This document shows positions 25,503-33,964 of a DNA stretch of 64,000 bases, one piece after another. The notes under the pieces are model-generated. The model saw only the letters and a program-made list of their open reading frames with translations, made no database searches and was not told where the DNA came from. Origin of the DNA: Alicyclobacillus sp. SP_1 (lineage in GTDB: Bacteria > Bacillota > Bacilli > Alicyclobacillales > Alicyclobacillaceae); contig NZ_JAMCCX010000017.1 in NCBI RefSeq assembly GCF_024706985.1, positions 186,001 through 250,000 of the forward strand, in the 5' to 3' direction. Positions within the stretch are counted from its first letter, which is position 1; each line of letters starts with the position of its first letter. Position numbers and translations under genes: made by a program.

Positions 25503-25570
25503 GAAAAGGCGTGGCAGGTCAAGGCGGCGTGGGGAAAGCGACCCATGCAGGGAAGACCAGTCCACAGTAA
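25503..25570 (+). pseudogene. 3' remnant of the interrupted host gene
   Basis: Joined to 19772, this stretch gives 22 in-frame codons (GKGVAGQGGVGK, then ATHAGKTSPQ) and a TAA. The next gene's ribosome-binding site, GGGGGA, follows within 20 bases, so the interrupted gene was probably the first gene of a unit with the HAD phosphatase. Confidence 0.7.
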
Positions 25571-25596
25571 GAAGAGCGGGAATAGGGGGATCTGTT

Positions 25597-26466
25597 GTGT
25601 CGGATACGTCGTCTTGCGGGATTCATCCGTCTGTCCGCCTTGCGCTTCTCGATCTCGATGGCACTCTATATCGCGGTCACCAGCCCATGGACGGCGCTGC
25701 GCAGTTTGTGGAACAATTGCGTTTCCACCATATCCAGCCAGTATTCTTCACGAACAACGCCACCCGCAGTAGAGACGAAGCGGCGCTTCATTTGCGCCAA
25801 CTTGGCTTTGCCGTCGCGTCGTCAGAAGTGTATTCTTCCGCGATGGCAGCCTCTACTCTCTTGTCGTCGACCTTCGCCCTGACGTGCGGGAGTGTGGTCG
25901 CTTATATCGGCCAGTCCGGATTGCGCGAAGCACTTCAATCTTCTGGGTACCATCCCGTTCATCCGCGGGACCCATTGTGGTCTATCGAGAAAGACCAGGC
26001 AGCGGCAGTCGTGGTCGGTTTGGATATGGACGTGAGCTATCGGCAGTTGGCCGAGGTGGCGGACGTGATTCGCCGCACGGATGCATTTTTGTTGACCAAC
26101 GCAGATGCCCAGTTCCCGTCGGAAACTGGGCTGTATCCGGGCAATGGAGCGATTGGCGCGTTCCTTCAGACGGCTTCAAAGAGGGTGCCACGGATTGCCG
26201 GCAAGCCGTCGCCACAATTTGCAGAATTGGCCTTGCGTCAGTTTGGCGTCCGCCCAGAGGAAGCTGTGGTGGTTGGTGACAACCTTGAGACGGACATGGC
26301 TTGTGGATTGGCTGCAAAGATCAATTCTTTTTTCGTGCGGACAGGAATTTCGACAACTGATGCAGAATTGTCGAGATGGCGTCAGCGCTTCTCCGAAAAC
26401 GGGCACACCTTATGCGTGTACGATTCGATTGCACAGATTCCGTTCTTGGACGAGCCTTCTCTGTGA
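25597..26466 (+). CDS. HAD-IIA family phosphatase (NagD/AraL-like)
   Basis: This is a haloacid-dehalogenase-superfamily phosphatase. Motif I is LLDLDGTLYRG (nucleophile aspartate near residue 20), motif II is FFTNNATRSR, motif III includes AGKPSPQ, and motif IV is VVGDNLETDM. The cap between motifs II and III is of the IIA type, as in NagD, AraL and p-nitrophenylphosphatases, which act on small sugar or nucleotide phosphates. The GTG at 25597 has GGGGGA nine bases upstream. Its original promoter probably lay before the transposon, so its expression may have changed. Confidence 0.87.
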   Translation: MSDTSSCGIHPSVRLALLDLDGTLYRGHQPMDGAAQFVEQLRFHHIQPVFFTNNATRSRDEAALHLRQLGFAVASSEVYSSAMAASTLLSSTFALTCGSVVAYIGQSGLREALQSSGYHPVHPRDPLWSIEKDQAAAVVVGLDMDVSYRQLAEVADVIRRTDAFLLTNADAQFPSETGLYPGNGAIGAFLQTASKRVPRIAGKPSPQFAELALRQFGVRPEEAVVVGDNLETDMACGLAAKINSFFVRTGISTTDAELSRWRQRFSENGHTLCVYDSIAQIPFLDEPSL

Positions 26467-26492
26467 CTCCTTGAAAAAAGTTTTCCCCCGTA

Positions 26493-26521
26493 TTGTTATA
26501 GTCATATCTAGAGCTTATAAT
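26493..26521 (+). promoter_or_regulatory. nrdR-nrdJ promoter
   Basis: TTGTTA and TATAAT are 17 bases apart, with a perfect -10. The upstream NrdR-box half overlaps the spacer and the second box lies just downstream of the expected start, a layout suited to repression. Confidence 0.65.
26499..26514 (+). promoter_or_regulatory. NrdR box 1 (weak)
   Basis: The core CATATCTAG at 26503-26511 matches the core of box 2. Against the NrdR consensus ACACwATATATwGTGT about 8 of 16 positions agree. It lies inside the promoter spacer and -10 region. Confidence 0.45.
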
Positions 26522-26540
26522 TTCATTTGCACACATTTCA

Positions 26541-26556
26541 ACCCCATATCTAGTGT
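26541..26556 (+). promoter_or_regulatory. NrdR box 2
   Basis: ACCCCATATCTAGTGT agrees with the NrdR consensus at 13 of 16 positions. It is exactly 42 bases (four helical turns) from box 1, as expected for cooperative binding of NrdR. Confidence 0.65.
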
Positions 26557-26597
26557 TTTGGATGGAACGGATCGGCCTGTCTGCAGGAGGGATGTTC

Positions 26598-27107
26598 ATG
26601 CGTTGCCCGTATTGCGGAACGGACAACTCGCGGGTGCTAGAGTCACGCCCTAGTGACGATGGACTGGCTACACGGCGCCGCCGTGAATGCTTAAATGGCG
26701 CGTGTCAAAAGCGATTTACCACTTTTGAACGGATTGAACAGCGCCCTTTCATGGTCATCAAGAAGGACATGAAGCGAGATGTATTTGACCGGGACAAGCT
26801 CTTTCGAGGATTGCAAAAGGCGTGTGAAAAACGTCCAATATCGGCGGACGACTTGGACGAGTTAGTCGACGCGATAGAGGTTCGCTTGCGTTCTGAATTC
26901 GAGCGCGAAGTGCCTTCTTCTGAGGTCGGCGAACGTGTGATGGAAGCGCTGAGGTCGGTGGATGGCGTTGCGTACGTCCGGTTTGCGAGTGTCTACCGAG
27001 AATTTCGCGATGTTGAGACGTTTGCCCACGAAGTCTTGTCTCTGTTGGGCAAGAAAGAGGTTCGCTCTGGTTCGTCACAGAATCACGAGAGCACGACGGA
27101 TGAGTAG
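26598..27107 (+). CDS. nrdR: transcriptional repressor NrdR
   Basis: NrdR senses ATP/dATP and represses ribonucleotide reductase genes. The N-terminal zinc ribbon starts MRCPYCGTDNSRVLESRP, and the ATP-cone follows (FMVIKKDMKRDVFDRDKL, then GVAYVRFASVYREF). The ATG at 26598 has AGGAGG seven bases upstream. One feature is unusual. The second zinc knuckle reads ECLNGACQKRFTTFE, with four residues between the cysteines instead of the normal two (ECxxC). The C-terminal tail is also longer than usual. It overlaps no gene and lies 21 bases before nrdJ, which it presumably controls together with itself. Confidence 0.93.
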   Translation: MRCPYCGTDNSRVLESRPSDDGLATRRRRECLNGACQKRFTTFERIEQRPFMVIKKDMKRDVFDRDKLFRGLQKACEKRPISADDLDELVDAIEVRLRSEFEREVPSSEVGERVMEALRSVDGVAYVRFASVYREFRDVETFAHEVLSLLGKKEVRSGSSQNHESTTDE

Positions 27108-27128
27108 CCCACCTAAGGGAGGAAAACG

Positions 27129-30100
27129 ATGAATACGAAAATGAATGGCAGTATGTTGAGCTTTACGGAGGAAGACGCGTTGCACGCTACGGGTGAACGG
27201 ATTGTCGCCGACCGCTATCTGATGAAAGATGTCCAGAAGGAGACTTTAACGAACGGATCGCTCGTGGTTGCTGTCTTGGACAAGAAGCGGGCGTATCACG
27301 AATTAGCGCGTGTGGTCGAGATACATACGGGCGGTCAGCAGGTGACTGTGGAACTCCGTGACGGGACGCGCGAAGTGCTGCCCATCCAGCAAGTGGACGT
27401 CTTGCTCGAAACGTCGCCGCGGCAAATGTGGCGGAGAATTGCTCGCGGTGCGGCTGCGGTGACAGAGCAACCTGAAGCCATGGAGGAAGCGTTTTACCAA
27501 CTCCAGAGTCGTTGGCGGTATGTACCAGGTGGACGCATCAATGCATCCATGGGGTCCGGGATGAAAACCACGAGTTACAACTGCTTTGTCATTCCGAGTG
27601 TTGGACCAACGATGCGCGACTACGCCCAATCGTTTGGGCAGACGCTAGAAATCCAAGCGCGTTCGGGTGGCGTGGGAATGAATTTGACGCGTATCCCTCC
27701 GCAGGGCTCCATTGTGCCAGTAGACACCAGAGACCGCAGATCACATCTGCATTTGACGCTGGATGTCTGGCATTCTGATGTGCGCGATTTCATTCAGGCA
27801 ACGTATCCGCACAGCACGAAAGTTGTTCGTCTCTCGAAGGATTTTCTGCGAGCTGTCGAGGAACATACGGATTGGACATTTCGCTTTCCGGACACGACGG
27901 CCCCAAATTACGACGAACTCTGGAATGGCCGACTCGAAGATTGGTTGGCCGCTGGACTGCCGGTGGTCGAGCAGGAAACGGTTCCAGCACGCGACTTGTA
28001 CGATGAGTTGGTCGCGAGTGGGGTAGCTTTGTGGACCGATGTAGTAGGTACCATTCTCTACCCCGGCGACCAGCGCGGCACCATCGCCGCGACTCTTGGC
28101 GACATGTGGGAAAGTATGAAGGAAGGTCGTCGAGTTACGGTCATGTTGTCCTCTTTGCGCCCCCGCTACAGCTACGTTCGCGGCGTCAATGGACGTTCTT
28201 CCGGTGCATACTCTTGGGGGCAATTGTTCGACAAAGGCAACGAGGTCTACGGCACGGGTTTTGGACCTGTGGGCGTCGGGGAAATCATGAGTGTGGGCTG
28301 CCAATTGACCCTTCAGGGCGGCTCGCGGCGTGGCGCACTGATGTTAATTTTGAATGATCAGCACGCGGACATTTTGAAGTTTATTCGCTGCAAGCAGGTG
28401 GACGGAGTCATCACTGGCGCAAACATCTCCGTGGGCATTTCAGAGCGTTTTATGGAGGCGAAAGAAGCGGGATCGACCTGGACCATAGGGTATGTCCCAC
28501 TCGATGCTGCACAAGCATTTGATGGGGACTTTGAGGCGTGGGAAGCGAAGGGAGGTCTCTTGGAGACGGCAACGACCATGCCTGCGGGGGACCTTTGGAA
28601 TGAACTGTGCGAATCGGCCTGGAAATCCGCGGAACCTGGTGTCGTATTTCTAGGACGCGCGAATCGGCTCTCCAATTCGTATTACTTCAACCCTCTTGTG
28701 GCTACCAATCCTTGTGGAGAACAGCCTCTTCCAGCAAACGGCATATGTAATCTCGGGGCTGTGGTCTTAAGTAAGTTTGCGGTAGGCTTTCGAAATACGG
28801 ACCGGAGACAGGACTTTGCGGATAAGCAGAAGGAGGAATACGTGCGCAAGCTTTTGGAAGCTCATTTTAACCCGGACGAAGCAGACTTTCTCCTCCATCA
28901 TGTTCTTTGGGAAGAGTTGGAGTGGGTTACGCGCACCGGACTTCGCTTCCAAGATGCGGTGATTGACGCTACTTATTATCCGTTTGAAGAAAATCGCCAA
29001 AATCAATTGAGAGAACGGCGCGTTGGGCTGGGTATTATGGGTCTTCATGACCTTCTCCTCTACTGCGGTTATCGCTACGGCAGTAGAGACTCTGTCCAGT
29101 TGATCGATGTCCTGCTCGGACTGATGGCGGAGTGGTGCTACCTCGAATCCGTAGAGTTGGCGAAAGTTCATGGCCCGTTCCCAGCATTTGATGCAGAGCT
29201 CTTTTTGAAGTCGGGCTACATGCAGCAAATGGGCGTGGAAAAGCCTCATGTGGTGCAGGCCATTCGAGAGTATGGTGTGCGCAATGTGACGACGATGACC
29301 ATTGCGCCAACGGGCACGACGGGTACGATGGTCGGCTGTTCGACGGGCTGTGAGCCCTACTATGCATGGACCTACTACCGCAATTCCCGGCTCGGAATGT
29401 TTGAAGAGAGTGCGGAAATTGTTCAGGAGTATCAAGAGAGTAACGGATCGACCACGTTGCCTGAGTACTTTGTGACGGCTATGGATCTGTCACCGGAAGA
29501 CCATGTACGGGTTCAAGGGGCCTTACAGCGGTGGATTGACAGTTCGATTTCAAAGACCTGCAATGCTCCGAATTCCTATACGGTCGAAGACACGAAGCAG
29601 TTGTATCAACTCGCCTATGAAGTTGGCTGCAAGGGCGTGACCATTTACCGGGATGGGTCTCGGTCTGAACAAGTTCTCTCGCTCAAATCTGAGGATACAG
29701 CCGATGATACCGCTGACTTGAAGCCTATCGAAAGTGCGGAAGAAGTGGCGGTCGCGGGTGCTCCGCAGTATAAAAAACGCAAGCGTCCGGACGTGCTCTA
29801 TGGGGCGACGTACCGCAAAACCACGCCGCTTGGCAAAGCGTTCATCACCATCAATGATGACGCGAACGAGCATGTGGCGGTGGAGATGTTTGTGAACATC
29901 GGAAAAGCGGGTACGGATGTCTATGCAGCCAATGAGGCTCTCGGCCGAGCCATCACCCTGTATCTGCGAGACTCTATGAACCCGAACAAAGAAGCGGAAT
30001 TAGTGAAGCATTTTTCTGGGATTGGCGGGTCGAATTCTGTCGGATTTGGTAATAATCGCATCACGTCGGTGCCTGATGCCATCGCTAAATCTCTCATTCA

Positions 30101-30305
30101 GCATGCAGAGACCTTTCCACTTCGGCAGTTGGGCGATGATTCTCTGTCCGTGCATGAGGAAACTGCAGCTTTAGATGGAGTGAGCCGCACCAACTTGCGT
30201 CATTATACGGTCGCCAAAGATTGGTGCCCAGAATGTCATCAGCATACCTTGGTGCACACTGGTGGATGTTATGAATGTGAGGCGTGTGGTTTCAGCAAGT
30301 GCTGA
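27129..30305 (+). CDS. nrdJ: adenosylcobalamin-dependent (class II) ribonucleotide reductase
   Basis: NrdJ reduces ribonucleotides to deoxyribonucleotides using coenzyme B12, so it works with or without oxygen. Family landmarks are SYNCFVIPSVGPTM, GGVGMNLTRIPPQGS, the active-site loop NPCGEQPLPANGICNLG with the thiyl cysteine and glutamate, and TIAPTGTTGTM with GCSTGCEPYY. A C-terminal TSCPD-like domain begins at YGATYRKTTPLGKAFIT. The tail CPECHQH and CYECEACGFSKC provides a zinc ribbon and redox cysteines. At 1058 residues it is a normal long form with no intein at the NPCGEQ loop. It depends on cobalamin; a BtuF-like gene lies 11 kb away. Confidence 0.95.
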   Translation: MNTKMNGSMLSFTEEDALHATGERIVADRYLMKDVQKETLTNGSLVVAVLDKKRAYHELARVVEIHTGGQQVTVELRDGTREVLPIQQVDVLLETSPRQMWRRIARGAAAVTEQPEAMEEAFYQLQSRWRYVPGGRINASMGSGMKTTSYNCFVIPSVGPTMRDYAQSFGQTLEIQARSGGVGMNLTRIPPQGSIVPVDTRDRRSHLHLTLDVWHSDVRDFIQATYPHSTKVVRLSKDFLRAVEEHTDWTFRFPDTTAPNYDELWNGRLEDWLAAGLPVVEQETVPARDLYDELVASGVALWTDVVGTILYPGDQRGTIAATLGDMWESMKEGRRVTVMLSSLRPRYSYVRGVNGRSSGAYSWGQLFDKGNEVYGTGFGPVGVGEIMSVGCQLTLQGGSRRGALMLILNDQHADILKFIRCKQVDGVITGANISVGISERFMEAKEAGSTWTIGYVPLDAAQAFDGDFEAWEAKGGLLETATTMPAGDLWNELCESAWKSAEPGVVFLGRANRLSNSYYFNPLVATNPCGEQPLPANGICNLGAVVLSKFAVGFRNTDRRQDFADKQKEEYVRKLLEAHFNPDEADFLLHHVLWEELEWVTRTGLRFQDAVIDATYYPFEENRQNQLRERRVGLGIMGLHDLLLYCGYRYGSRDSVQLIDVLLGLMAEWCYLESVELAKVHGPFPAFDAELFLKSGYMQQMGVEKPHVVQAIREYGVRNVTTMTIAPTGTTGTMVGCSTGCEPYYAWTYYRNSRLGMFEESAEIVQEYQESNGSTTLPEYFVTAMDLSPEDHVRVQGALQRWIDSSISKTCNAPNSYTVEDTKQLYQLAYEVGCKGVTIYRDGSRSEQVLSLKSEDTADDTADLKPIESAEEVAVAGAPQYKKRKRPDVLYGATYRKTTPLGKAFITINDDANEHVAVEMFVNIGKAGTDVYAANEALGRAITLYLRDSMNPNKEAELVKHFSGIGGSNSVGFGNNRITSVPDAIAKSLIQHAETFPLRQLGDDSLSVHEETAALDGVSRTNLRHYTVAKDWCPECHQHTLVHTGGCYECEACGFSKC

Positions 30306-30351
30306 AAATTGAGAGCCTAAGCGCTTGAGTAAAGGCTGAATAGACTGGGGA

Positions 30352-30385
30352 CAAGCGGAATCTTTCGAGTTTCCGCTTGACTTTT
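30352..30385 (+). terminator. terminator after nrdJ
   Basis: CAAGCGGAA and TTCCGCTTG form a 9-bp stem with a 10-base loop followed by ACTTTT. The last bases of the stem form part of the -35 of the copper promoter. Confidence 0.65.
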
Positions 30386-30406
30386 ATGCCCTACAGGGGT
30401 ATGGTA
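30377..30406 (+). promoter_or_regulatory. copper-responsive promoter with CsoR-type operator
   Basis: TTGACT and TATGGT are 17 bases apart. The spacer and -10 contain ATGCCCTACAGGGGTATGG (30386-30404), which closely resembles the CsoR operator of the Bacillus subtilis copZA promoter. With csoR two genes downstream, copper-relieved repression is the clear expectation. Confidence 0.75.
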
Positions 30407-30435
30407 CTGGTGTCACGTGTGGAGGAGGATGAGGA

Positions 30436-30642
30436 ATGGCGATTGCGACAATTTCTGTCGTTGGGATGACTTGTGATGGGTGTGTACAGTCGGTTTCGAA
30501 GGCGATTGGTAGTGTTCCCGGAGTGTCCAAGGTGGAGGTTAGCCTGGACCGTCACTTGGCTACGGTCGAGTATGACAGCGCACGGACGTCTGAGAGTGTG
30601 CTGAAGTCTGCGATTGAAGATGCTGGCTACGATATTGGCTAA
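30436..30642 (+). CDS. copZ: copper chaperone CopZ
   Basis: This 68-residue heavy-metal-associated domain carries the Cu(I) site GMTCDGC near residues 10-16. It hands copper to the CopA ATPase. The ATG at 30436 follows GGAGGAGGATGAGG. It is the first gene of the copZ-csoR-copA unit under the CsoR-type promoter. Confidence 0.93.
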   Translation: MAIATISVVGMTCDGCVQSVSKAIGSVPGVSKVEVSLDRHLATVEYDSARTSESVLKSAIEDAGYDIG

Positions 30643-30768
30643 TGCGCGCTCTGCAAACGGGGCACTGGTCGTCCTGTGGCAATGACGAGGAAGCTTGCAC
30701 ATACAGGCGAGGCTGCTCTGGCGGTCTCGCCTGTATGTGATTCTCCGGGAGAATTGGGAGGTACGGTG

Positions 30769-31071
30769 ATGGTGGATGTTGGAGAAACACCGGAACACAG
30801 CTACAGTTCGTCGCGAGACGCGCTGCTGGCGCGTTTGAAGCGGATCGAAGGGCAGGTCCGAGGCATTCAGAAAATGCTCGAGGACGACCGTTACTGTGTG
30901 GACATTCTGGTGCAGCTAGCGGCGGTCAAGAGCGCCACACACCAAGTGGCCCTCAGTTTACTAGAGTCTCATACGCAGCATTGCGTCCGCTCAGCGCTCG
31001 AACGCGGCACCGATGGAGATGTGAAAATTGAAGAATTAATGGATGTCCTGCGTAAATTCACGAAAACGTGA
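30769..31071 (+). CDS. csoR: copper-sensing repressor CsoR
   Basis: CsoR is an all-helical DNA-binding repressor that releases the operator when it binds Cu(I). The Cu ligands are all present: RYCVDIL supplies the first cysteine, and SHTQHC supplies the histidine and second cysteine in the HxxxC spacing. RLKRIEGQVRGIQKML is the typical first helix. The ATG at 30769 has GGGAGG seven bases upstream and gives 100 residues; the open frame continues upstream to 30676 without a better start. It lies between chaperone and pump, as in other Bacillales. Confidence 0.92.
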   Translation: MVDVGETPEHSYSSSRDALLARLKRIEGQVRGIQKMLEDDRYCVDILVQLAAVKSATHQVALSLLESHTQHCVRSALERGTDGDVKIEELMDVLRKFTKT

Positions 31072-31099
31072 ACGCAGGCAAAGAGGAGAGGTCGAGTTC

Positions 31100-33286
31100 A
31101 TGTCGGCTGCACAAGCGAACAAAGAAAGCATGTTGTCTATTGAGGGCATGACCTGCGCTGCCTGTGCAGCGCGGATTGAGAAAGTCGTTCAGCGAGTTCC
31201 GGGCGTAGAATTGGTGCAAGTGAACTTGGCATCTGAGAAAGGGCGAGTTGTCTATCGGACAGACACCGCGACCGAACAAGACGTGCTGTCTGCTGTGGCG
31301 AAGGCGGGGTATACTGCTCGATTATTGAAAGACGTAGAAGAGTCAGCAGAGAAAGCGCGCCGAAAAAAGCTGCAGCAGGTGGAAACGCGCATTTTTTGGC
31401 TCGGCGTTATTTTGACTGCTCCCTTAGTGGCTCAGATGTTGTGGATGACACTTTCAAAAGGTCCCGGATTCTTATCGCCTATTGCCGAATTCCTGTTGGC
31501 TACGCCCGTTCAATTTTACGTTGGATGGCGATTCTATCGCGGGGCGTATCACGCGCTGCGGGGTGGTGCAGCGAACATGGATGTGCTCGTCGCGTTAGGC
31601 ACTTCCGTGGCTTATGTGACGAGCGTGGTGAACCTGTTGCTGTCGTCACCAGACTTGTACTTTGATACGAGTGCGACCATTGTCACACTCATCTATCTTG
31701 GAAAAGTGCTGGAATCGCGGGCAAAGGCGAGATCGAGCGAGGCGGTGGCTAAACTGGCCGACCTGCAAACAGGTGTGGCCCATCGACTGACCGACGACGG
31801 CGGCGAAGAGGATGTTCCGGCCGACGAGCTAACGAGTGGTTGCTTGGTTCGTGTGCGGCCGGGTGAAAGAGTGCCTGCGGATGGAGTGGTGGTGGAGGGA
31901 CAGGCGCTCGTTGACGAGTCCTTTTTGACGGGTGAATCAGTACCCGTTCTCCATGTCTCGGGTGAGACAGTCACAGGTGCCAGTATGAATCATCAGTCGT
32001 CGTTTGTCTTTCGCGTGACGGCAGCGGGACGAGACACAGAACTTGCGCGTATTATCCGTTTGGTCGATGAAGCCCAAGGAACGAAAGCGCCTGTACAGCG
32101 TTTGGCAGACAAAATTTCTGGAATTTTTGTCCCTGTCGTGTTGGGGCTGTCTCTATTGACGTTTGTAGGTTGGGCGTTGTTGGTAGGATGGACACCGGCG
32201 ATTCTGAGTGCTGTCGCAGTACTCGTCATAGCCTGCCCTTGTTCGCTGGGCCTTGCCACTCCGACCGCCATCATGGTCGGCACGGGAGTTGGCGCCGATG
32301 CTGGGATTCTCATCAAAGGTGGTGAGCATCTTGAGCGGGCTGAGCGAGTTCAGGCAGTTGTCTTTGACAAGACTGGCACGCTCACCTCTGGAGCTCTGAC
32401 CGTCACAGACACAGTCGTACTACCGGGCGTTGCTCTGTCCCTGCATGAACTGTTGGAATTCGCAGCCGCGATTGAAGCGCACAGCCAACACCCAATTGCC
32501 TCCGCTATCGTAAAGGCAACTCGCATGTCGAATGCGGATGTCGTCGCTGCGCGAGATGTCGAGGAGACGGCGGGGTCTGGTTTATCTGGCACGGTCAATG
32601 GACGAACAGTGCGAGTTGGCCAATTTCGCTGGCTTTCCGCGTTTGCGCGAACGGACGAGGGGGCCACGCAACTCTCTCGATTTGAGGACGAAGGTAAAAC
32701 GACGGTTGGAGTGGTTGTGGACGACACACTCTGTGGGCTGATTGCACTGTCTGACACGATTCGCAGCGATGCGTTTGAAGCGGTTCAACAGTTGCGGGAC
32801 ATGGGCCTCGAAGTTTGGATGTTGACTGGGGACAACGAGCGCGTCGCATCAGCCGTGGCTGCTGCTGTAGGACTGAAACAGTGGCACGCAGGTGTGCGCC
32901 CTGAGGATAAGATTCAAAAAATTAAAGAGCTCCAGGCACGTGGGCTCGTGGTCGCTATGGTTGGGGATGGAATAAACGACGCGCCAGCGCTGGCGGGTGC
33001 TGATGTGGGCATTGCGATGGGGAGTGGTACAGACATCGCACTGGAATCGGCGGCTGTCGTTCTCACCAATCAAAGTGTGAGCAGCGTGGCCAAAGCGCTA
33101 CGCTTGTCGAAAAAGACCATGCGCAAAATTCGTCAGAATTTGTTTTGGGCATTCTTTTACAATGCGGTCGGAATTCCGCTCGCTGCGTTCGGTTTACTCC
33201 ACCCTGTCTTCGCCGGCGCTGCGATGGCACTGAGTTCGGTCAGCGTGGTGACGAACAGTCTGTTGCTTCGGCGCGTGCGACTCTAA
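31100..33286 (+). CDS. copA: copper-exporting P-type ATPase
   Basis: CopA pumps Cu(I) out of the cell using ATP. One N-terminal heavy-metal domain has GMTCAACAAR (residues 18-27). Eight membrane segments follow, with the CPC ion site in VIACPCSLGLATPTA. The phosphorylation site is DKTGTLTSG, the nucleotide domain has SQHPIASAI, and the hinge is GDGINDAPAL. The ATG at 31100 has GAGGAGAGG upstream. About 728 residues is typical of the one-HMA-domain form. It is the last gene of the copper unit. Confidence 0.95.
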   Translation: MSAAQANKESMLSIEGMTCAACAARIEKVVQRVPGVELVQVNLASEKGRVVYRTDTATEQDVLSAVAKAGYTARLLKDVEESAEKARRKKLQQVETRIFWLGVILTAPLVAQMLWMTLSKGPGFLSPIAEFLLATPVQFYVGWRFYRGAYHALRGGAANMDVLVALGTSVAYVTSVVNLLLSSPDLYFDTSATIVTLIYLGKVLESRAKARSSEAVAKLADLQTGVAHRLTDDGGEEDVPADELTSGCLVRVRPGERVPADGVVVEGQALVDESFLTGESVPVLHVSGETVTGASMNHQSSFVFRVTAAGRDTELARIIRLVDEAQGTKAPVQRLADKISGIFVPVVLGLSLLTFVGWALLVGWTPAILSAVAVLVIACPCSLGLATPTAIMVGTGVGADAGILIKGGEHLERAERVQAVVFDKTGTLTSGALTVTDTVVLPGVALSLHELLEFAAAIEAHSQHPIASAIVKATRMSNADVVAARDVEETAGSGLSGTVNGRTVRVGQFRWLSAFARTDEGATQLSRFEDEGKTTVGVVVDDTLCGLIALSDTIRSDAFEAVQQLRDMGLEVWMLTGDNERVASAVAAAVGLKQWHAGVRPEDKIQKIKELQARGLVVAMVGDGINDAPALAGADVGIAMGSGTDIALESAAVVLTNQSVSSVAKALRLSKKTMRKIRQNLFWAFFYNAVGIPLAAFGLLHPVFAGAAMALSSVSVVTNSLLLRRVRL

Positions 33287-33353
33287 GCGCAGATGCTCCG
33301 AGGCTACCCTTGTCTTATCGGCGCAAAGCGTCGCATAGACTTTAAGGAACGAG

Positions 33354-33935
33354 ATGTCTCGGTCAGCATGTCATAGTAAAGCTGGGATGCACGTGCGTTG
33401 GTGGGACAAATGGCGACTTTCTTCTAAGCAACGGCGAGTGGCTGCTTTAGAACAGCGCATGTTGCATATGGAACGATTATTGGAACAGAGACACGCGGCG
33501 CATGTCGACATTCACGTGGACACGATTCACGTGGATAGTGCGAGCCTCGAGCGATTGATGTTTCGCCTTGGACATCTGGACATTGAGGAACTGAGCGGGT
33601 CGCTCAATTTAGGTAATAATTTCGGCAGTCGAGTCGTGCAGAGTGAAGCGGCGTCTACTGATGAACAGGGTGGGAGGGCCGAAAAGAGCCCGCAACCTAG
33701 TCAACCCCGTCAAGGTGGTGGACAGCCTCATCCGGCTGTCCACCAAGAGAGGGGGTCGAGGGAGAAAGCTCGCCCGGGAGAGATTCGGTCGACGCAGACT
33801 GGTTATACATTTTCGCTTCCAAAGCGAGGTAGCGACTGTGCTCCTACGGCCAAAAGTGTCCCGGTGAACGGGCGTCAACCCGATGGATGGTCAGCCCAAT
33901 CGGACAGGTCTGAGACGAACCGCAGCGAGCGGTGA
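33354..33935 (+). CDS. GerPC-like spore germination protein
   Basis: The first third is a basic stretch and a coiled coil (VAALEQRMLHMERLLEQR). The segment HVDTIHVDSASLERLMFRLG then runs into LDIEELSGSLNLGNNFG. This coiled coil followed by a short beta repeat matches GerPC, a coat-located protein that lets germinants through the coat. The rest, about 100 residues, is low complexity (Gln, Gly, Pro, Ser, Arg) and not conserved. The ATG at 33354 has a modest ribosome site; ATG at 33387 is an alternative. Two more gerP-like genes follow. A perfect 11-bp inverted repeat lies within it at 33717-33744. Confidence 0.65.
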   Translation: MSRSACHSKAGMHVRWWDKWRLSSKQRRVAALEQRMLHMERLLEQRHAAHVDIHVDTIHVDSASLERLMFRLGHLDIEELSGSLNLGNNFGSRVVQSEAASTDEQGGRAEKSPQPSQPRQGGGQPHPAVHQERGSREKARPGEIRSTQTGYTFSLPKRGSDCAPTAKSVPVNGRQPDGWSAQSDRSETNRSER

Positions 33936-33964
33936 ACAGAGTCGCAAGGAGGAGACATAAGACT

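Noticed and set aside
28709-28760. Intein in the NrdJ active-site loop
   Set aside because: The loop NPCGEQPLPANGICNLG is continuous, with no inserted domain.
28767-29435. Long open frame antisense to nrdJ
   Set aside because: It lies wholly within a strongly conserved gene; the shadow frame has no ribosome site or family match.
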